Shown piece by piece: positions 11,539-23,329 of a stretch of DNA of 64,000 nucleotides. How positions within the stretch are numbered: position 1 is the stretch's first letter; the number at the start of each line of letters is the position of its first letter. Origin of the DNA: Diphasiastrum complanatum (Eukaryota; Streptophyta; Lycopodiopsida; Lycopodiales; Lycopodiaceae). A program made the translations under genes and the position numbers. Where the stretch lies: the NCBI GenBank assembly GCA_029204225.1, contig CM055095.1, positions 41,865,723 through 41,929,722 on the forward strand, given 5' to 3'. The notes beneath the pieces are model-generated. The model did no database searches. It was not told the origin of the DNA and was given only the letters and a program-made list of their open reading frames with translations.

Positions 11539-14500
11539 CTATGCAGCTACAGCTACCTTGATCCCAAGCTTTTCCAAAATCATATCATCCGTTGAGAAAT
11601 CGGCAGCTTTGCGAAACGTCCCGCGACCAAAGTCCAAATTATAGGAGTCTGCGAGGCCATCGACTAGGCCAAACTCAGGTGCCCAGCCTAAATCTTTCTG
11701 GGCTTTCTCTATGGAAGTGAAGAAATGCTGCACAGTTCCCCAAAAAACCCAACATAGCACGTATGAGTCAAAGCTGCTACAATTTCAAGGTACCTCCATT
11801 GCAATCTGCTAACAGTCTTACTAGGTGTTTAATGTGACAGTCTGACTAGACAAAGAACATGCGGTTGATTGAATACGATCGCAACTCAACTATAAAGTCC
11901 TTGTACCTGATCACGCAACGGAAAAGCCTTCTTTTTACCAAAGTCAAACTCTTTGGGATTGTAGTGAACAATTTCGGGTGTAGCAAATCCAGCAGCCTAT
12001 GCAAATCAAGATATTCATCGTCACAGAGATATCCTTCAATTTGCTACTTTAGTGATTAGGACAGAACCAGCAATTCTACAAATCTCTAGGTATTAGACGA
12101 TTGTAAATGCCAACAGAGGTCAGAGTAGTAATCTAATAGCTGTACAGGAGAGATTTATCAATGTGATTAGATGCCTCCTGGAAAAGTATTGTGGTGCGGA
12201 ATCGGTACCTTGGCACAAGCTCTAGCTATGCCATCAAAGGTCACGTATTTTGATCCAGATATGTTGTACACCTCTCCAATTGCTACCGGGTTTTGAAGTA
12301 CCGATACGAATGCTTTAGCTAGATCCTGCAAACCAACAAGCATTGATTTGTCTATTGCAAGAGGAACATTCTACATAAATAAACACCTAGTTAATGAGCT
12401 TGGAAGAGCTCAAAGCCTGCTCCAAGTAATAAAGGCTTATGCGGTCTTGAATTCATACTCATATAGAGGCTTCCAGTTTATATTGCCAAGTATCGTTGCA
12501 CAACAGAAACAAGCCAATTGAGAGCGCTGGAGTATACTCGAAATAGACAGAGGTGTTCTATACGGTCAGCAAACACTTATATGAAAGTGCTTCACATTAG
12601 CAAGATACCAGAGAAGCTGTTACCCAAAAAGATCAATTGTACCTTCACATGACCAAGCTGCGTGACCTGAAGCCCTGAATTGGGAACTGGAATGGGTCTG
12701 CCGACCTTGAGGCGATGGAAGAACCATTCCTCCACTGGATTATAGTTGAGAGGACCATAAATGTATACAGGTCTTATTGATGTCCATGGCACACCCTTCT
12801 TTTGCAGCAGAGATTCTGTATCCAATTTCCCCTTGTGTCTGCTCTTGGGGTCTACCGCATCCACCTATCAATCAGCATCAAAATCAAATAATGGATTGCG
12901 AGAAAAACCGGTTGAACAATTAAAATGAAAATAAATCTTGAGACTGCTAACACAAGCTAACTATGCTTGCCTGTAAAACTTGAAGTTGGATGTCCTTTCA
13001 ACGGAAAATAGTTTGGTTTGCTCACCTCAAAGTGAGGCAATAGGTCTGACTTCAGATAAACACCCGCGGATGAACAGAAAATGTATCTGGGATGATGTTC
13101 AGCAGTTGAACTCTTAATGAAAAATTTGAATCAGTACCTATAATTGAGGCCGAAGGGGATACTTAAGTACGTTTTCATCCATTGTATGTCAAAGAAAGCC
13201 ACTTCCAGGAAAAGGCTTACTGTTTAATGTTTGGTAATGCTTCCAGAATAGGTTCCACTTCTACTGCTTCTCGTCCTGCCATGAAATTTGGTCAAGGAAT
13301 AAGCTTTCTTTATTTCTTCTATCGTAAGCATGATAATTGACATGCTCGCATAATCAGATAGGCATTTAAACGGAGCAACATGGCACCATTTATATCATAG
13401 ACAGCTTCAAATCCTGTCCCCGAAAGCTTGCTCTTCAATCCTTCAAAATCTAGGCGATCTCCTTGAATATGCTTCACCTGCAAGCACCAGAGCTCAAAAC
13501 AATTTAATGTGTGAAGCATGCCTCGCTCTCTTTCTCGTCTGTGACAACAAAGGATTTCAAATACATTTCCAAAGTGTGCGTCGCTAGTAGTAAACCGGGG
13601 ATTGAAAAACTTATAATTTGCAGCTGCCCAAACATAGTTCGTACGTACTTTGCCTGAAAACTCTGCATAATCTTTGTCCGATTCATCAGCTAATTGTTGT
13701 GTTATTGCCGCTTTGCCTCTCGTAAACATAGTCACCTGTTTATCACAACCTCAAGCACAACTCAAACCTTTCCATAAACAATAATGAACTCGAAAAGCAT
13801 CTGTCTCAGAAGCAGCTGAGCATAATCTAACGAAGTCGTAGAGGTTTTCATAACAAAATTCAACAATTGCAACTGCCCCAAGCAAGCCACAAAACACACT
13901 TATATCTATGCTTCTAGAGCCAGAGTGGACCTCATGCCCGGCTTCAACAAGCAATCTCGCAAGATAAATGCCAATGAACCGGGTTCCTCCCATCAGCAAA
14001 ATTTTCTTTGATTCAGTCTGGCCAGAGGAGGCAGATACAACAGCCCACCGGCTCTTCCTCGACTGCTGAAGATGCGTAGCCGACCTCTGTAACGCTACCT
14101 GTTCACGCTCCATACATACATAAATCATTCGATACCTTCACCTACTCTGATCTAACTAATCATCAGATCAACAATTTGCAACCATCCCAATCCAGCTATT
14201 CTTATTCATTCACAGAAGGGATTGAACCATTAAAATCCAGATCATAAACGAACAAATTTAATCTGGGCAATATAAATGCTACCCACCTCGGAGATTCCAG
14301 AACAGAAACGATGTTGACGAGGGCATAGAAAGGCTCCAAAATCTGTGCAATGCAATCCAGTGAATGCAGCCTCAAGCAAATTGGGACGAGACAAGGAGGC
14401 TACTTCATACTTGTGCTGCTGCTGCTGCCGCCGAGCAAAAGAGGCACTGCCGGTTGAGCGCACGTCCACAGTTATTAATGTTGTCACAGAATGCATGGGA

Positions 14501-14547
14501 CGTGAGGTCGCCATAGCTGCCCCAGCTCCTGCAGCCATGACCACCAT
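11539..14547 (-). CDS. CSP41B: Chloroplast stem-loop binding protein CSP41b (atypical SDR/epimerase family), 10 exons
   Basis: CSP41b is a chloroplast RNA-binding protein of the atypical short-chain dehydrogenase fold that associates with ribosomes and plastid transcription complexes and protects or cleaves stem-loop RNAs. Exons on the minus strand: 14547-14287, 14098-13931, 13735-13649, 13477-13387, 13275-13221, 13086-13026, 12864-12643, 12325-12209, 11996-11907, 11727-11539. All junctions are GT-AG and the phases join to one 446-residue frame ending in TAG. The Rossmann motif GGTRFIG is at about residues 124-130, CSSAGVY at 225-231, and VYIYGPLNYNPVEEWFFHRL at about 274-293. YNLDFGRGTFRK near the end is highly typical of the family. 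The first roughly 110 residues are basic and Ser/Ala-rich, as expected for a plastid transit peptide, and are longer than in the Arabidopsis protein (378 residues in total). The start chosen is the first ATG after the CT-rich leader; a second Met is three codons on. Confidence 0.95.
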
Positions 14548-14640
14548 CGCCAAATCTCTCTCTCTCTCTCTCTCTCGCACACACACTCTCCTATATGGGA
14601 ATGGATGAATGGATGGGGGACTGTGGAGTAACCGTAGCCT
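14548..14640 (-). promoter_or_regulatory. CSP41b 5' leader with (GA)n microsatellite
   Basis: On the plus strand 14555-14576 is a pure CT run (GA on the transcribed strand) ending eight bases before the start codon, followed by a short CA run. GA-rich leaders near start codons are common in plant genes. The transcription start is not determined. Confidence 0.55.
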
Positions 14641-14802
14641 CAAGTCATATTTTACCCCTTGAATCTATTTTCATTGATTACTAATATGACCTCGGTATAC
14701 ATTTTTTTCATTTTATCCTCTTGCATTACTATACTTTCTTTTGTATTTCTTTGAGATTCAAAAGTGAAACTACATGACCCAAAATTGGGAGAGTGTATTC
14801 CA

Positions 14803-14928
14803 CACCACCACTACGTGGTGGTGGCCCACATATATCCAAGGGTTAGCAACGATAGCAAAAAAACATTGCTATCATTGCCCATCTCCATTAGATGGGCACT
14901 ACAAAATATGGGCACTACAAAATAGGAA
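14803..14928. promoter_or_regulatory. Cluster of small inverted and direct repeats upstream of CSP41b
   Basis: 14803-14823 is a perfect inverted repeat with 9-bp arms CACCACCAC/GTGGTGGTG around TAC; its centre contains TACGTGG, an ACGT-core (G-box/ABRE-like) sequence. Just beyond are two more dyads, GATAGCAA/TTGCTATC and GCCCATCT/AGATGGGC, and a tandem GGGCACTACAAAATA. The cluster lies about 250-380 bp upstream of the CSP41b start codon. A light- or ABA-responsive element is possible, but a small MITE remnant would also explain it. Confidence 0.4.
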
Positions 14929-15431
14929 TTTCATGGAAGTTATGTGGTGTAATCTCTAAATTGAGTGGAATTCTCTTGAAAAGTTATGCATTATCCATAT
15001 CATAAGGTGATACTATAATGATCATGATGATTCTAAGACTCAAGTTAGGCGCAATACCCAAGTGCACAATTTTTGTCATGTCCTAGAGTAAATGGACAAA
15101 ATGTAACCTCATGATTTGAAATTTGAGTCAAGCCCGAAGGCTTATCTCATTTGGTTTTCTCGAACACATGCGTGTCATATTAACTACAAGAAAACATGTC
15201 ATTAGAGGCAGCCAGGAGGGTGGGGCAAAGTTAAGTGCCCCTTAATTTTGCATCAAGGGTAGCTAGAAGGGGTGGAATATTGAATGTCCCCCTCTCTTTT
15301 TGTTGCATAAGAGGCAACTATCACGGGTGGGGTTTGTATTGTGCCCTTTCATTTATGTTAAAGAATATGTGCACATGTCCATACATGCATGCATGTGTGA
15401 TGTGCATGTGATTGAAAATGGTTTAAAACTA

Positions 15432-15494
<63 letters not shown>

Positions 15495-15638
15495 TTGATA
15501 TTATATGTATGACACATACACATTTTATCATCCTACGAGTTATAAATTATGATTTATGTGTAGGTAATTATACAATATATACACTACATATATTTGTTGG
15601 CCTTGCCTTGCAAAGGCAATACTATATTGGAAAGGGCT
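14929..15638. other. Intergenic stretch with a long AC microsatellite
   Basis: No gene is seen. The one landmark is a pure (AC)n tract at 15437-15493 (57 bp). The frame that runs through it is made of alternating His and Thr codons and is not evidence of a gene. Confidence 0.7.
15437..15493. repeat. (AC)n microsatellite
   Basis: 57 bases of uninterrupted AC repeat, a likely length-polymorphic marker. Confidence 0.95.
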
Positions 15639-15987
15639 TGAAGGGACTTGAAGGGCAGAAATGCCATTTCTTCATTAAAAATCTTCAAAACGAAGAAACA
15701 ATTCATTTTGCAAGGGCAATCTTTGGAGAGGCCTAACTTTGGCTAGAGGACACCTTTTTTGGACCATCCTTTGAAATGAATCCTTGGCTCAGAGCCAACG
15801 GACAGAGCAACGTCACAGAGCAGGGAGAAATGTGTTTCGAGGTGTTTTCATCACCATTCTATCGAGCGGAGTTTAGGTGACCTAGTGATGGGCTACGTTC
15901 GCTATTTGGATACCATAGGGCCAAATTTGGGTCAATTTTTGGCTAGTGAGACCTGCTACAAAGTGGTACAATGAGGCATTATCGCTT
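15639..15987 (+). repeat. Dispersed direct repeat, copy 2
   Basis: Second copy of the repeat at 5530-5891, same orientation. Similarity ends at 15987, exactly before a TGTTAGCCG that looks like an LTR start; copy 1 diverges at the same internal point. Confidence 0.75.
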
Positions 15988-18001
15988 TGTTAGCCGATAT
16001 TTCCGCACAAAAAATCGGGCTAATATTGAAGTTTAAGTTTGCAATAATTGAAAAAACCGGCATGTAAAACCCGATTATTAGAGAAAATTGGCACAAATTT
16101 GTCGTAGAATGGGTCCCAACCTGCCCCTAAAGTGGCTAGACACAGTTTAAAGAAAGAAACTGACTTTCGAAAAAAAATCGTAAAAAAATATATTTTGTGG
16201 TCAAGTTTTGTAAGACCGGGCCAAAAATGTTGGTCCACCTAGAAATGGGTCCTAGCCCGTCCTAAATGAGGCTAGAGCAAAGTTTGTGGCCTTAGAAATG
16301 GCCTGCGATAAAGTTTTACGGCTTTTTGGCTAGTTGTAAAAATAGCCGACATAGCCGTGCTAAAATCCTACCATGTACAGAGTTGGTTTTACTAATATAT
16401 GGTTGTCTAGTGCATATTTCAGGGAAACCGTGTTGTCGTGGGAGCCCTAGTCATGAATGCCAGAAAAGTCAACCCCAGTCAAAGAGCCATCAAAGAAAAA
16501 TATTTATCGGGCAAAACTTAAGCTATGAATTATGGGCAATACTGAAAACTTGCAGAAACCCTAACTAGTAAAATTGGGCAAATTACGGGAAATGGACAAA
16601 GTACGCAAGTCAGTCGGTAATCTCGAGAAACCAAAAGCCAAAAGCCGGGCTATGCATACTACAAGGAAAAATCAAATGAAAAGCCAAGGAAAATGGAGGA
16701 TCGAGGGAAATAGAGGACACCTAACAAGAGAGAGAGAGGTTGGCAAGAGTCTTCAACCACCTTTTGGATCATAAATGCAAGAAGGCCTTAGAGGCTAGCA
16801 AAGTTTAGTATATACCTCCTCTAGCTATTGACAAAAGAAGCATATTGGCTAGTTTTGGAAAGGGGCCTTAAATGGCACCGACCCCTACACCCTCAAGGAG
16901 GCCACTTGATGTACTTGCCAATGGGGATTGGACAGATGTAAAGAAGGTTGAAAGGGCATGAAAATTGGCAAAGCGTCATTTTGAAGGGGGACACTTGGGA
17001 TTTACTATAAAAGGAGGCCACTCTTTGTGTTAAGATATAGTTGGATGATAGTTGGCTAATAATGTGATAGTGAGGTGATGGTAATAGTTGGAGTTGATGA
17101 GTGTGATGTGATAGTGGAATGCCATGTGCATTGAGAGTGTCATGTTGATTGAGAGTTAGTTAGAAGTCATTTGAGTTGGAAGTCATGTTGGTTGAGAGTC
17201 TTTTGGAGTGTGAGTTTGTTTGTTTGTTTGAGGGAGCTTGTGGTTTAGTTCCATTTTGTGTCTAATGTTACTCAAAGTTAGTATTACTTTGATGTTAGTT
17301 GCTTTGTGTAGTGCTTGAAGTTGGATGTTTGCAATGTGCATTAGTGATATTGGAAGTGATACTAATTTTGAGAGGGATGGTGTAGTTGGAGGAGTGCATT
17401 GTTGAGTTCCATTGGTGGTGGGTAGGGTGTTTCTTACCATGCTTGTGTAGGGATTGTGGTGGATTGAAAGGATTTTGTTAGTAATGTTGCCTTGGAGGTA
17501 TTGTTTGAAGTTGGAGTGATTGGTTGTATGATTTGTTTGTGCAATGGTAAGGAGGAAGTCCCTTGATTAGTGGTTTGATCAAGGTATTCTAGGGTTTTTG
17601 AGTAAGACCAATGTTTGTATTTAAGAGTGGGTTGAATGCTTGATTATGAGTAGTTGGTTGAGTTACGAGTTGATGTATGGAAGAGGTATGGTCGCATTTA
17701 TGATTCAATGATTTGGTGAGGAAAGAATGTGGGCTAGTGTTTTGGAGTTATTTGCTATTTACTTGCATGTTGATGGAGGTTGTGCCAATATTTGTGAAGT
17801 AGGGGGTTGAGAGTGGAATCCTCGCTTGAATGTCTTGTTGGGGAGTGATCTTAACCATGTTGGAAGGAGTGAAGGATGTTTTCAAATACCATTTGTGCAA
17901 GTAAAAGAAATCAGAGATGGAACAACATTGGCGGTTTCCCAACGACCTGCAGCACACTCAGATGTCGCAAGCATTTATGCCACGCCCTACCTGCTACATG
18001 G
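15988..18001 (+). other. LTR-like, G/T-skewed sequence without genes
   Basis: Begins with TGTTAGCCG directly after repeat copy 2. A TATA-like TTACTATAAAAGG lies near 17000, and from about 17040 to 17760 the plus strand is markedly poor in C and rich in G and T. It could be a long LTR followed by leader sequence of an unidentified element. No second LTR copy and no coding domain were found; the open frames here are side effects of base skew. Confidence 0.35.
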
Positions 18002-20061
18002 TGGTGAGTATATCTCAACCAAGTTCAAGGCCTTTTGTGATGAGCATGGGATCAAGAGGGAGTACACAACTCCAAGGACACCACAACAAGATGGAGTGGC
18101 TGAGAGGAAGAATAGGACTTTATGTGAAAGTGCCAAAGAAATGAGGTTAAGTGCTAACCTTGATAAACCATTTTGGGATCAAGCTTTTTTGTGTGCTAAT
18201 TTTCTATGCAATAGTGGCCGAGTGCTATATTGGATGGAAGAACACCTTTTGAGATGCTATTCAGGAGGAGGCCGAGTGTCAACTTTTTAAAAACTTTTGG
18301 ATGTTCTTGCTATGTCAATATAACTCTTGATGATAGGACAAAGGAAGATCCATCTTCAAGGAAAGGTATATTTGTTGGATATAATGAGGTGAGTAAAGCC
18401 TACAAGGTTTACATTTCTACTACTAATAGGGTGATTATTGGGAGAGATGTCATCATTTATGAGGGGAATATTCCAAAGGTGTCTTCAAGTGATGATGTTG
18501 TGGATGGATCTAACATTCTTGATGTTGATGTAAAGGATTCTACTTTAGATGGTGATGATGATGGACCTTCATCAAGTCAAAATCCAAGGAGAACATCAAG
18601 GGAAAGACAAATGCCTTCAAGGCTCACATATGATGAGAAAGGTAAGCAAGTTGTTGGAGATACACACTTTTCTTTTCTAACCTCTTTTGATGAATCTTCT
18701 TGTGTAGATGATTCTATGCAAGTGGATGGATATTTTCATGATTTTTTAGAAACTAATGGAAAAGATATCTTAGTCAATGACTTTGATGGTCAAGTTGAAG
18801 ATCAAGAGGTTGATCTCAAAGGCCTTCAACAACATGAAAGGAGAGATGGGTTTGGAGCTAGTCAAGAGCATGAGAGTCAATTGGCAAAGATGTTATAGAT
18901 CTATTTTTGTAGATTATTGAAGACTCAAATAAGTTCAAAGGAGCAGCAAGGAAATGTTGTTCAAATCTACTTTACTTGTTCTATCTCATATTTGAGCAAT
19001 TTCATGTGGATGTGTGCAAATTGTCTAGATATGGTAAAACTAGCTACATTGATGAGCATCATTTTGATGTTGTATTTGTACTAGCATTCTTGGCTGGTTT
19101 TGTTGATAGAAATGAAGCTATTGGAGGGATGGTGTTGATGTTCAAAACACAAATGATTATGCTTTTGTGATGTCTCTATGTTTGAGCTCTATTGTTGGAG
19201 ATATTGATCCATGGTGGATTGATAGTGCATCAAGCTCACACATGACTTTTCACGAGTATTTCACTTCTTTATTGGCATATAGAGATGACAAGAGGGTGAT
19301 CTACACGGCCAATGATGGTGAGTGTGCAATCAAAGGGATTGGCACAGTTCCTATTTCTCTCTCTACAAATATGAATTTTCATTTGAAGGATGTTTTGTTC
19401 ATTCCATCTATTACTAAGAACCTACTTAGTGTGAGTCAATTGCTAACTAAAGGTCTTAAAGTGGAGTTTGATGGAGATGCTTGTATGATCAAAAGGAAGG
19501 ATGTCTAGATTTCAAAAGGTAAAAGGCAAGGGAAGTTATTCAAACTAGATGCTTGTGTTATTGCTAACAAGTTGGATGTGTGGCAAGTGAGCAAATACCT
19601 ATTCAAAAGGTTTGGCATAAGAGGATGGGGCATTTCAAAACTACAAGTCATTGGAGGTAATGGCTAGAAAGCAAGTTGTGATTGGTCTTCCAAGTTTCTT
19701 AACTAGCATCAATCATGTTTGCGAGTCTTGTGCTTTGTCAAAGTCACATAGACTACCTTATACTAGATCTACATCTAGATCTATAAACCTTTTCAAGTTG
19801 TACATTTGGATATTCATGGAATTACTACAATTAGAAATAATGGAGCTAAGATGTATGTAGCTTTCATTGATGATTTTAGTAGATTTTGTTGGATCTATGT
19901 ACTAAAGAGACAAGATGGATTGTATGATGTCTTTGTGAAGTTCAAGAATGCAAGGGAGAACCAATTTTCTACAAGGATCAAGTGCTTGAGGAGTGACAAT
20001 GGTGAGTATATCTCAACCAAGTCCAAGGCCTTTTGTGATGAGCATTGGATCAAGAGGGAGT
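18002..20061 (+). mobile_element. Circularly permuted copia fragment (B family)
   Basis: The plus strand reads: second half of integrase (18003-18480, with TPQQDGVAERKNR), the integrase-RT linker (to about 18700), a non-retroviral stretch shared with copia B (about 18700-19125), then the end of gag/start of protease (19126-19510, WWIDSASSSHMTF), and the first half of integrase (about 19600-20061, ending GEYISTKSKAFCDEH). The normal order is protease, integrase, linker. The first and last 62 bases (18002-18063 and 20000-20061) are the same integrase segment with two differences. RT, RNase H, LTRs and most of gag are absent. Several stops and frame changes show it is dead. Confidence 0.8.
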
Positions 20062-20684
20062 TATATAAGCACTTTCTCTAGCTGAGATAAGTGTTCATCA
20101 TTAAATCCGTGCACGCAAAGATCATCCAGGAAGATTTCTAGGAACTTCTGTAAATAGTCCTTGAATGCATTTTGCATGACACGTTGAAAAGAGCTAGGGG
20201 CATTACAAAGACCGAATGGCATGACCTTGTAGGCATCTGTACCCCATTTAGTAGAAAATGCAGTCTTGTGTTGATCCTCCGGTGCAATCTTCACTTGGTT
20301 GTAGCCACCCAAAAAACTATAGGCTTCCGCTCTAGCTACTCGATCCAGGACGCTTTCTGTGAATGGTAAGGGAAAGTGATCCTTCCGCGTCACAGCATTA
20401 AGTGCCTTCAGATTGACACAAATCCGCATTTTGCCATTCTTCTTGGGAACAATGACTATGGGTGACACCCATTCTGTGTGCTCAATTTCATAAATGAAAT
20501 CGGCATCGAGCAACTTCTTCAACTCTTGCTTGATTAGCTCGGTGTAGTTTGGGTTGCAGCGGTAATATCGGCTCACCTTTGGCATTGCTCCTTCGACCAA
20601 ATGTATCGTGTGTTGGACTACAGACGATGGAATTCCTTTTAAATCTTTGTAAGACCACGCAAAGAAGTCTTTATACTCCGTCAA
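20062..20684 (-). pseudogene. Gypsy reverse transcriptase fragment (element D)
   Basis: 207 codons with the RT blocks VSPIVIVPKKNGKMRICVN, FPLPFTESVLDRV, YKVMPFGLCNAPSSFQRVM and FLDDLCVHG; the catalytic aspartates of the FLDD box are intact. It ends at the copia junction, losing the thumb, RNase H and integrase, and could not act alone. It is the best-preserved gypsy RT in the window and reads on from the D linker upstream. Confidence 0.85.
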
Positions 20685-20819
20685 TAACTTCTGCAGTTAG
20701 GTGAATTGTGAGGGTGTGAGTTGTGCTCCCACATGAACAATTTTGTCTTCATCTCTTGGCTCTGCTAGATTCATCGGTTGAGTGCGAGCCGGTCCCTCGT
20801 AGACTTGATCTTCTTTTTT

Positions 20820-22331
20820 CTAATTTGCATCAGGTTCCCATTGCGCTTTTGGCATCATAGTCACCACGTCGTCCAAGGTATAACTCTTGAAGTTTTCTGG
20901 CACATCATGGACTGGCGCCTTACTCATTTCTTCCTTCAAAAGGTTGATCTTAGCACGATTCGTGAGTGATATCTCGTGCATTGCTTCTGACATTCCTGAA
21001 GCTGATGTCGAAGCTTGGTCGGATGACCCTTGAGCATGCGATTCAGCAACTTTCTTCTTGCCTTGTATATTGTTGTTAATTGTTGCTACTTCATTGCTCG
21101 TTATCTTCTGTTGAGGTTCTTTAACATTCGCCACATGGTTCCAAATGTCTTCATTCACTGATGCTATAGCCTCTTCGGGTAAATCACTCCACTTGATCAC
21201 TTGATTGTATCTTCGCTTTTGTTGATTTTTCTCTGGTATAGGTGCTTTCGGTGGTGGCATCTTGGAGACTTTAGAATGTTGAGATTTTTGAGGCGGTTGA
21301 GCTGGTATTCGTTGAACTTCATAATGCGTAGAATCCATGTGGTGTAGGATTTGCTAATCTGTCAGCTTAGCTTCCTCGTCATAGGACAATGCATGTTGCC
21401 AAGGAACTAAATCATCTTCGACAGTTTCCGGAATAGGTTCTAGTGACAGCCATGCTACATTTATCATGTTCACCCCATATGAGATAGGCATGTCAAGGGT
21501 GAATCATCTCGGTGGTGATTCGCTGGGTTGTGAATCTGAATCTGGATCTAGATGACATGTATGCCCAGTCATATAGTCAATATTTGCCAATGCATCCATC
21601 CACAACACGGTATCTGTTTGTGAATCATAATGAACACCCATTGAAGCTTTTGGACGATCAATGCTATGGTCCATTGTGGAAGAAGTGTCATCAGCTTTGG
21701 GTGGTACAGACTTCACCGCTCATGTGGAGGGATCCACCTTTACTGCCCTCCCTTTGTTCTCAAATGTGATTTTGTCGGTCCCCCAATCATGAACTACTTG
21801 TGCAATTCGCAACCAGGGTTGTCCCAACAAAACTCGATAGGCAGTGGGTGTTTCGGGAATGTCTATCACCACATATGTAATAACAAATTGCACCCCTGCT
21901 ATCTTGACTGGAATGTCTTCTACAATCTCCTTCGGCTGCACACATGATTGATCAGCCAGTTTGATGGCAAACTTGGCAGCTTTCAGGCCTTGTAGATTCC
22001 ATTTCTCATACAAAGTAGTGGAGATAAGGTTGGCACCCAATCCTCCATCTACAACAACAGCTTCTTCTCTGAAGAGTTTGTGCTTGATAGGAAGAGTTAT
22101 ATTGTGCTGCTCACTCTCCCAAGCCGCTCCCACATTCAAAACATTGTTGGATTCTTTGAAACCGATGCAAAATAATGGTTCTTTGGAAGGTATGTCTGAT
22201 TCAATGTTCAACCAATCTGCAAGACCCTTTGCTTGAGGTGCAAGTCGAAGGAACTCTCCAATAGAGATGTTCATTCTGCTGGATAAGATGCTCATCAGTA
22301 GTTCCGTCCTTGGAGCTTCAGGTTCTACCAT
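20820..22331 (-). pseudogene. Gypsy protease and linker (element D)
   Basis: The 22331-21720 frame (203 codons) carries a retropepsin with VVVDGGLGANLIS (aspartate followed by GG, as in many Athila/Tat-type proteases) and VLLGQPWLR. Two further frames (21716-21504 and 21338-20820) encode the acidic linker before RT, with frame changes between them. This copy keeps the part of the protease that gypsy E has lost, so it serves as the reference for that deletion. Confidence 0.8.
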
Positions 22332-22591
22332 ATGGAATGGTTCTTCCCGATGGTGTAGTCACACATTCACATCTGATCTGTGTGGTGAACCTTGCAGTGT
22401 GTTCACTTATTGATCTCCTTCTGATGCAGTGTCAGTTGATGTGCAGCTTGAACAGCTTCCTCCGCTTGTGCTTCTTGTATCGAATGCTTGATCTTCTGGT
22501 ATCATTTTTGTTCATCTTTCACATTCAGATAAGGTAATCTCGCTCAACCTGATGTTGAAGGTTGATCAGCTGGCACTGATACAGAGTGCAG

Positions 22592-23323
22592 TCATGATGG
22601 AGCTACCTCCTTGCGCTTTTGTGCTTGTGTAACAACTAACACTGGAACGTTACAATAGGGAAGTCTCCTTGGTATAGTTGAGTGTGGAGTTGTGTTTGGG
22701 CCTGCTGATTGAACTGCAATCCAATGCAATGGTGCACTAGTGCTGGCTCTCAATGGACAATTCTTGTAGCAATGTCCACATCCACACTCGCGACAAAAGG
22801 GCAATAAATTCCTTTGTTTGGACATTCGACAATCCTATGTCCTGCTCCGCATCCATAACATCCATATAATCTGTCCCCTTGGTGTTGTTGCTATGCAGCG
22901 TATGTGGCATAGTACTCATTAATAGCAGGATCGATGAATGGTTCATCAGGTCCATACCATTGTTGCATTTCCTGTTGGGAAAATGTTTCAGCTTCTGCCA
23001 TCGTGAGATTCACCTAGGCTACTTGAGGATTATTTGGCCCTAGTGGTGCTGGTAGTGCCATTCTTTGTTGTTGAGGGCCTGGTCCAAGCCTTGGTGCTGC
23101 ATTAGGTGCTCCTTAATGGTAAGCATAAGAGGTCTGGAATTGAGCTCTCTTTTCTTGTATGATCTGTGGGTTGTAGGGGCAATACGCAGTGTCGTGCGAG
23201 GATGCATTGCTTGTGCGTCAGCTTCAAATTCTGCTTTAGTACCAGACACTCATTCGAAGTGTGATTCTGGGTACAAATGGGACACCAAACATTGTCCCAT
23301 CGAGGATACCAGGCCTTGGTCAT
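22592..23323 (-). pseudogene. Gypsy gag C-terminal region with zinc knuckles (element D)
   Basis: CPICTQNHTSNEC near 23280 and FCRECGCGHCYKNCP near 22790 are CCHC-type zinc knuckles of a gag nucleocapsid. The frame is broken repeatedly. The same two knuckles occur in element E (CSICTGNHIVNEC and FCRDCGYGHFYKDCP). Confidence 0.75.
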
Positions 23324-23329
23324 GTATTT

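Larger units (their letters stand above)
20062..23323 (-). mobile_element. Ty3/gypsy element D, truncated
   Basis: Minus-strand order: gag zinc knuckles (23323-22592), protease (22331-21720), linker (21716-20820), RT (20684-20062). The RT breaks off shortly after the active site, at the junction with the permuted copia fragment, so RNase H and integrase are missing. The 5' side ends in gag at about 23330. No LTR is recognised for this copy. Confidence 0.8.

Noticed and set aside
15300-15512. Open frame of 70 codons through the AC microsatellite
   Set aside because: Its length comes from a run of His/Thr codons in a simple repeat; no domain and no codon signal.
17826-18002. Start of a fused protein joining unknown sequence to integrase
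   Set aside because: The frame crosses the boundary of the permuted copia fragment by chance; the part before 18002 has no domain.
20062-23323. Gypsy D and E as two halves of one element split by insertion
   Set aside because: Both contain their own gag zinc knuckles and protease segments, so they are separate copies.
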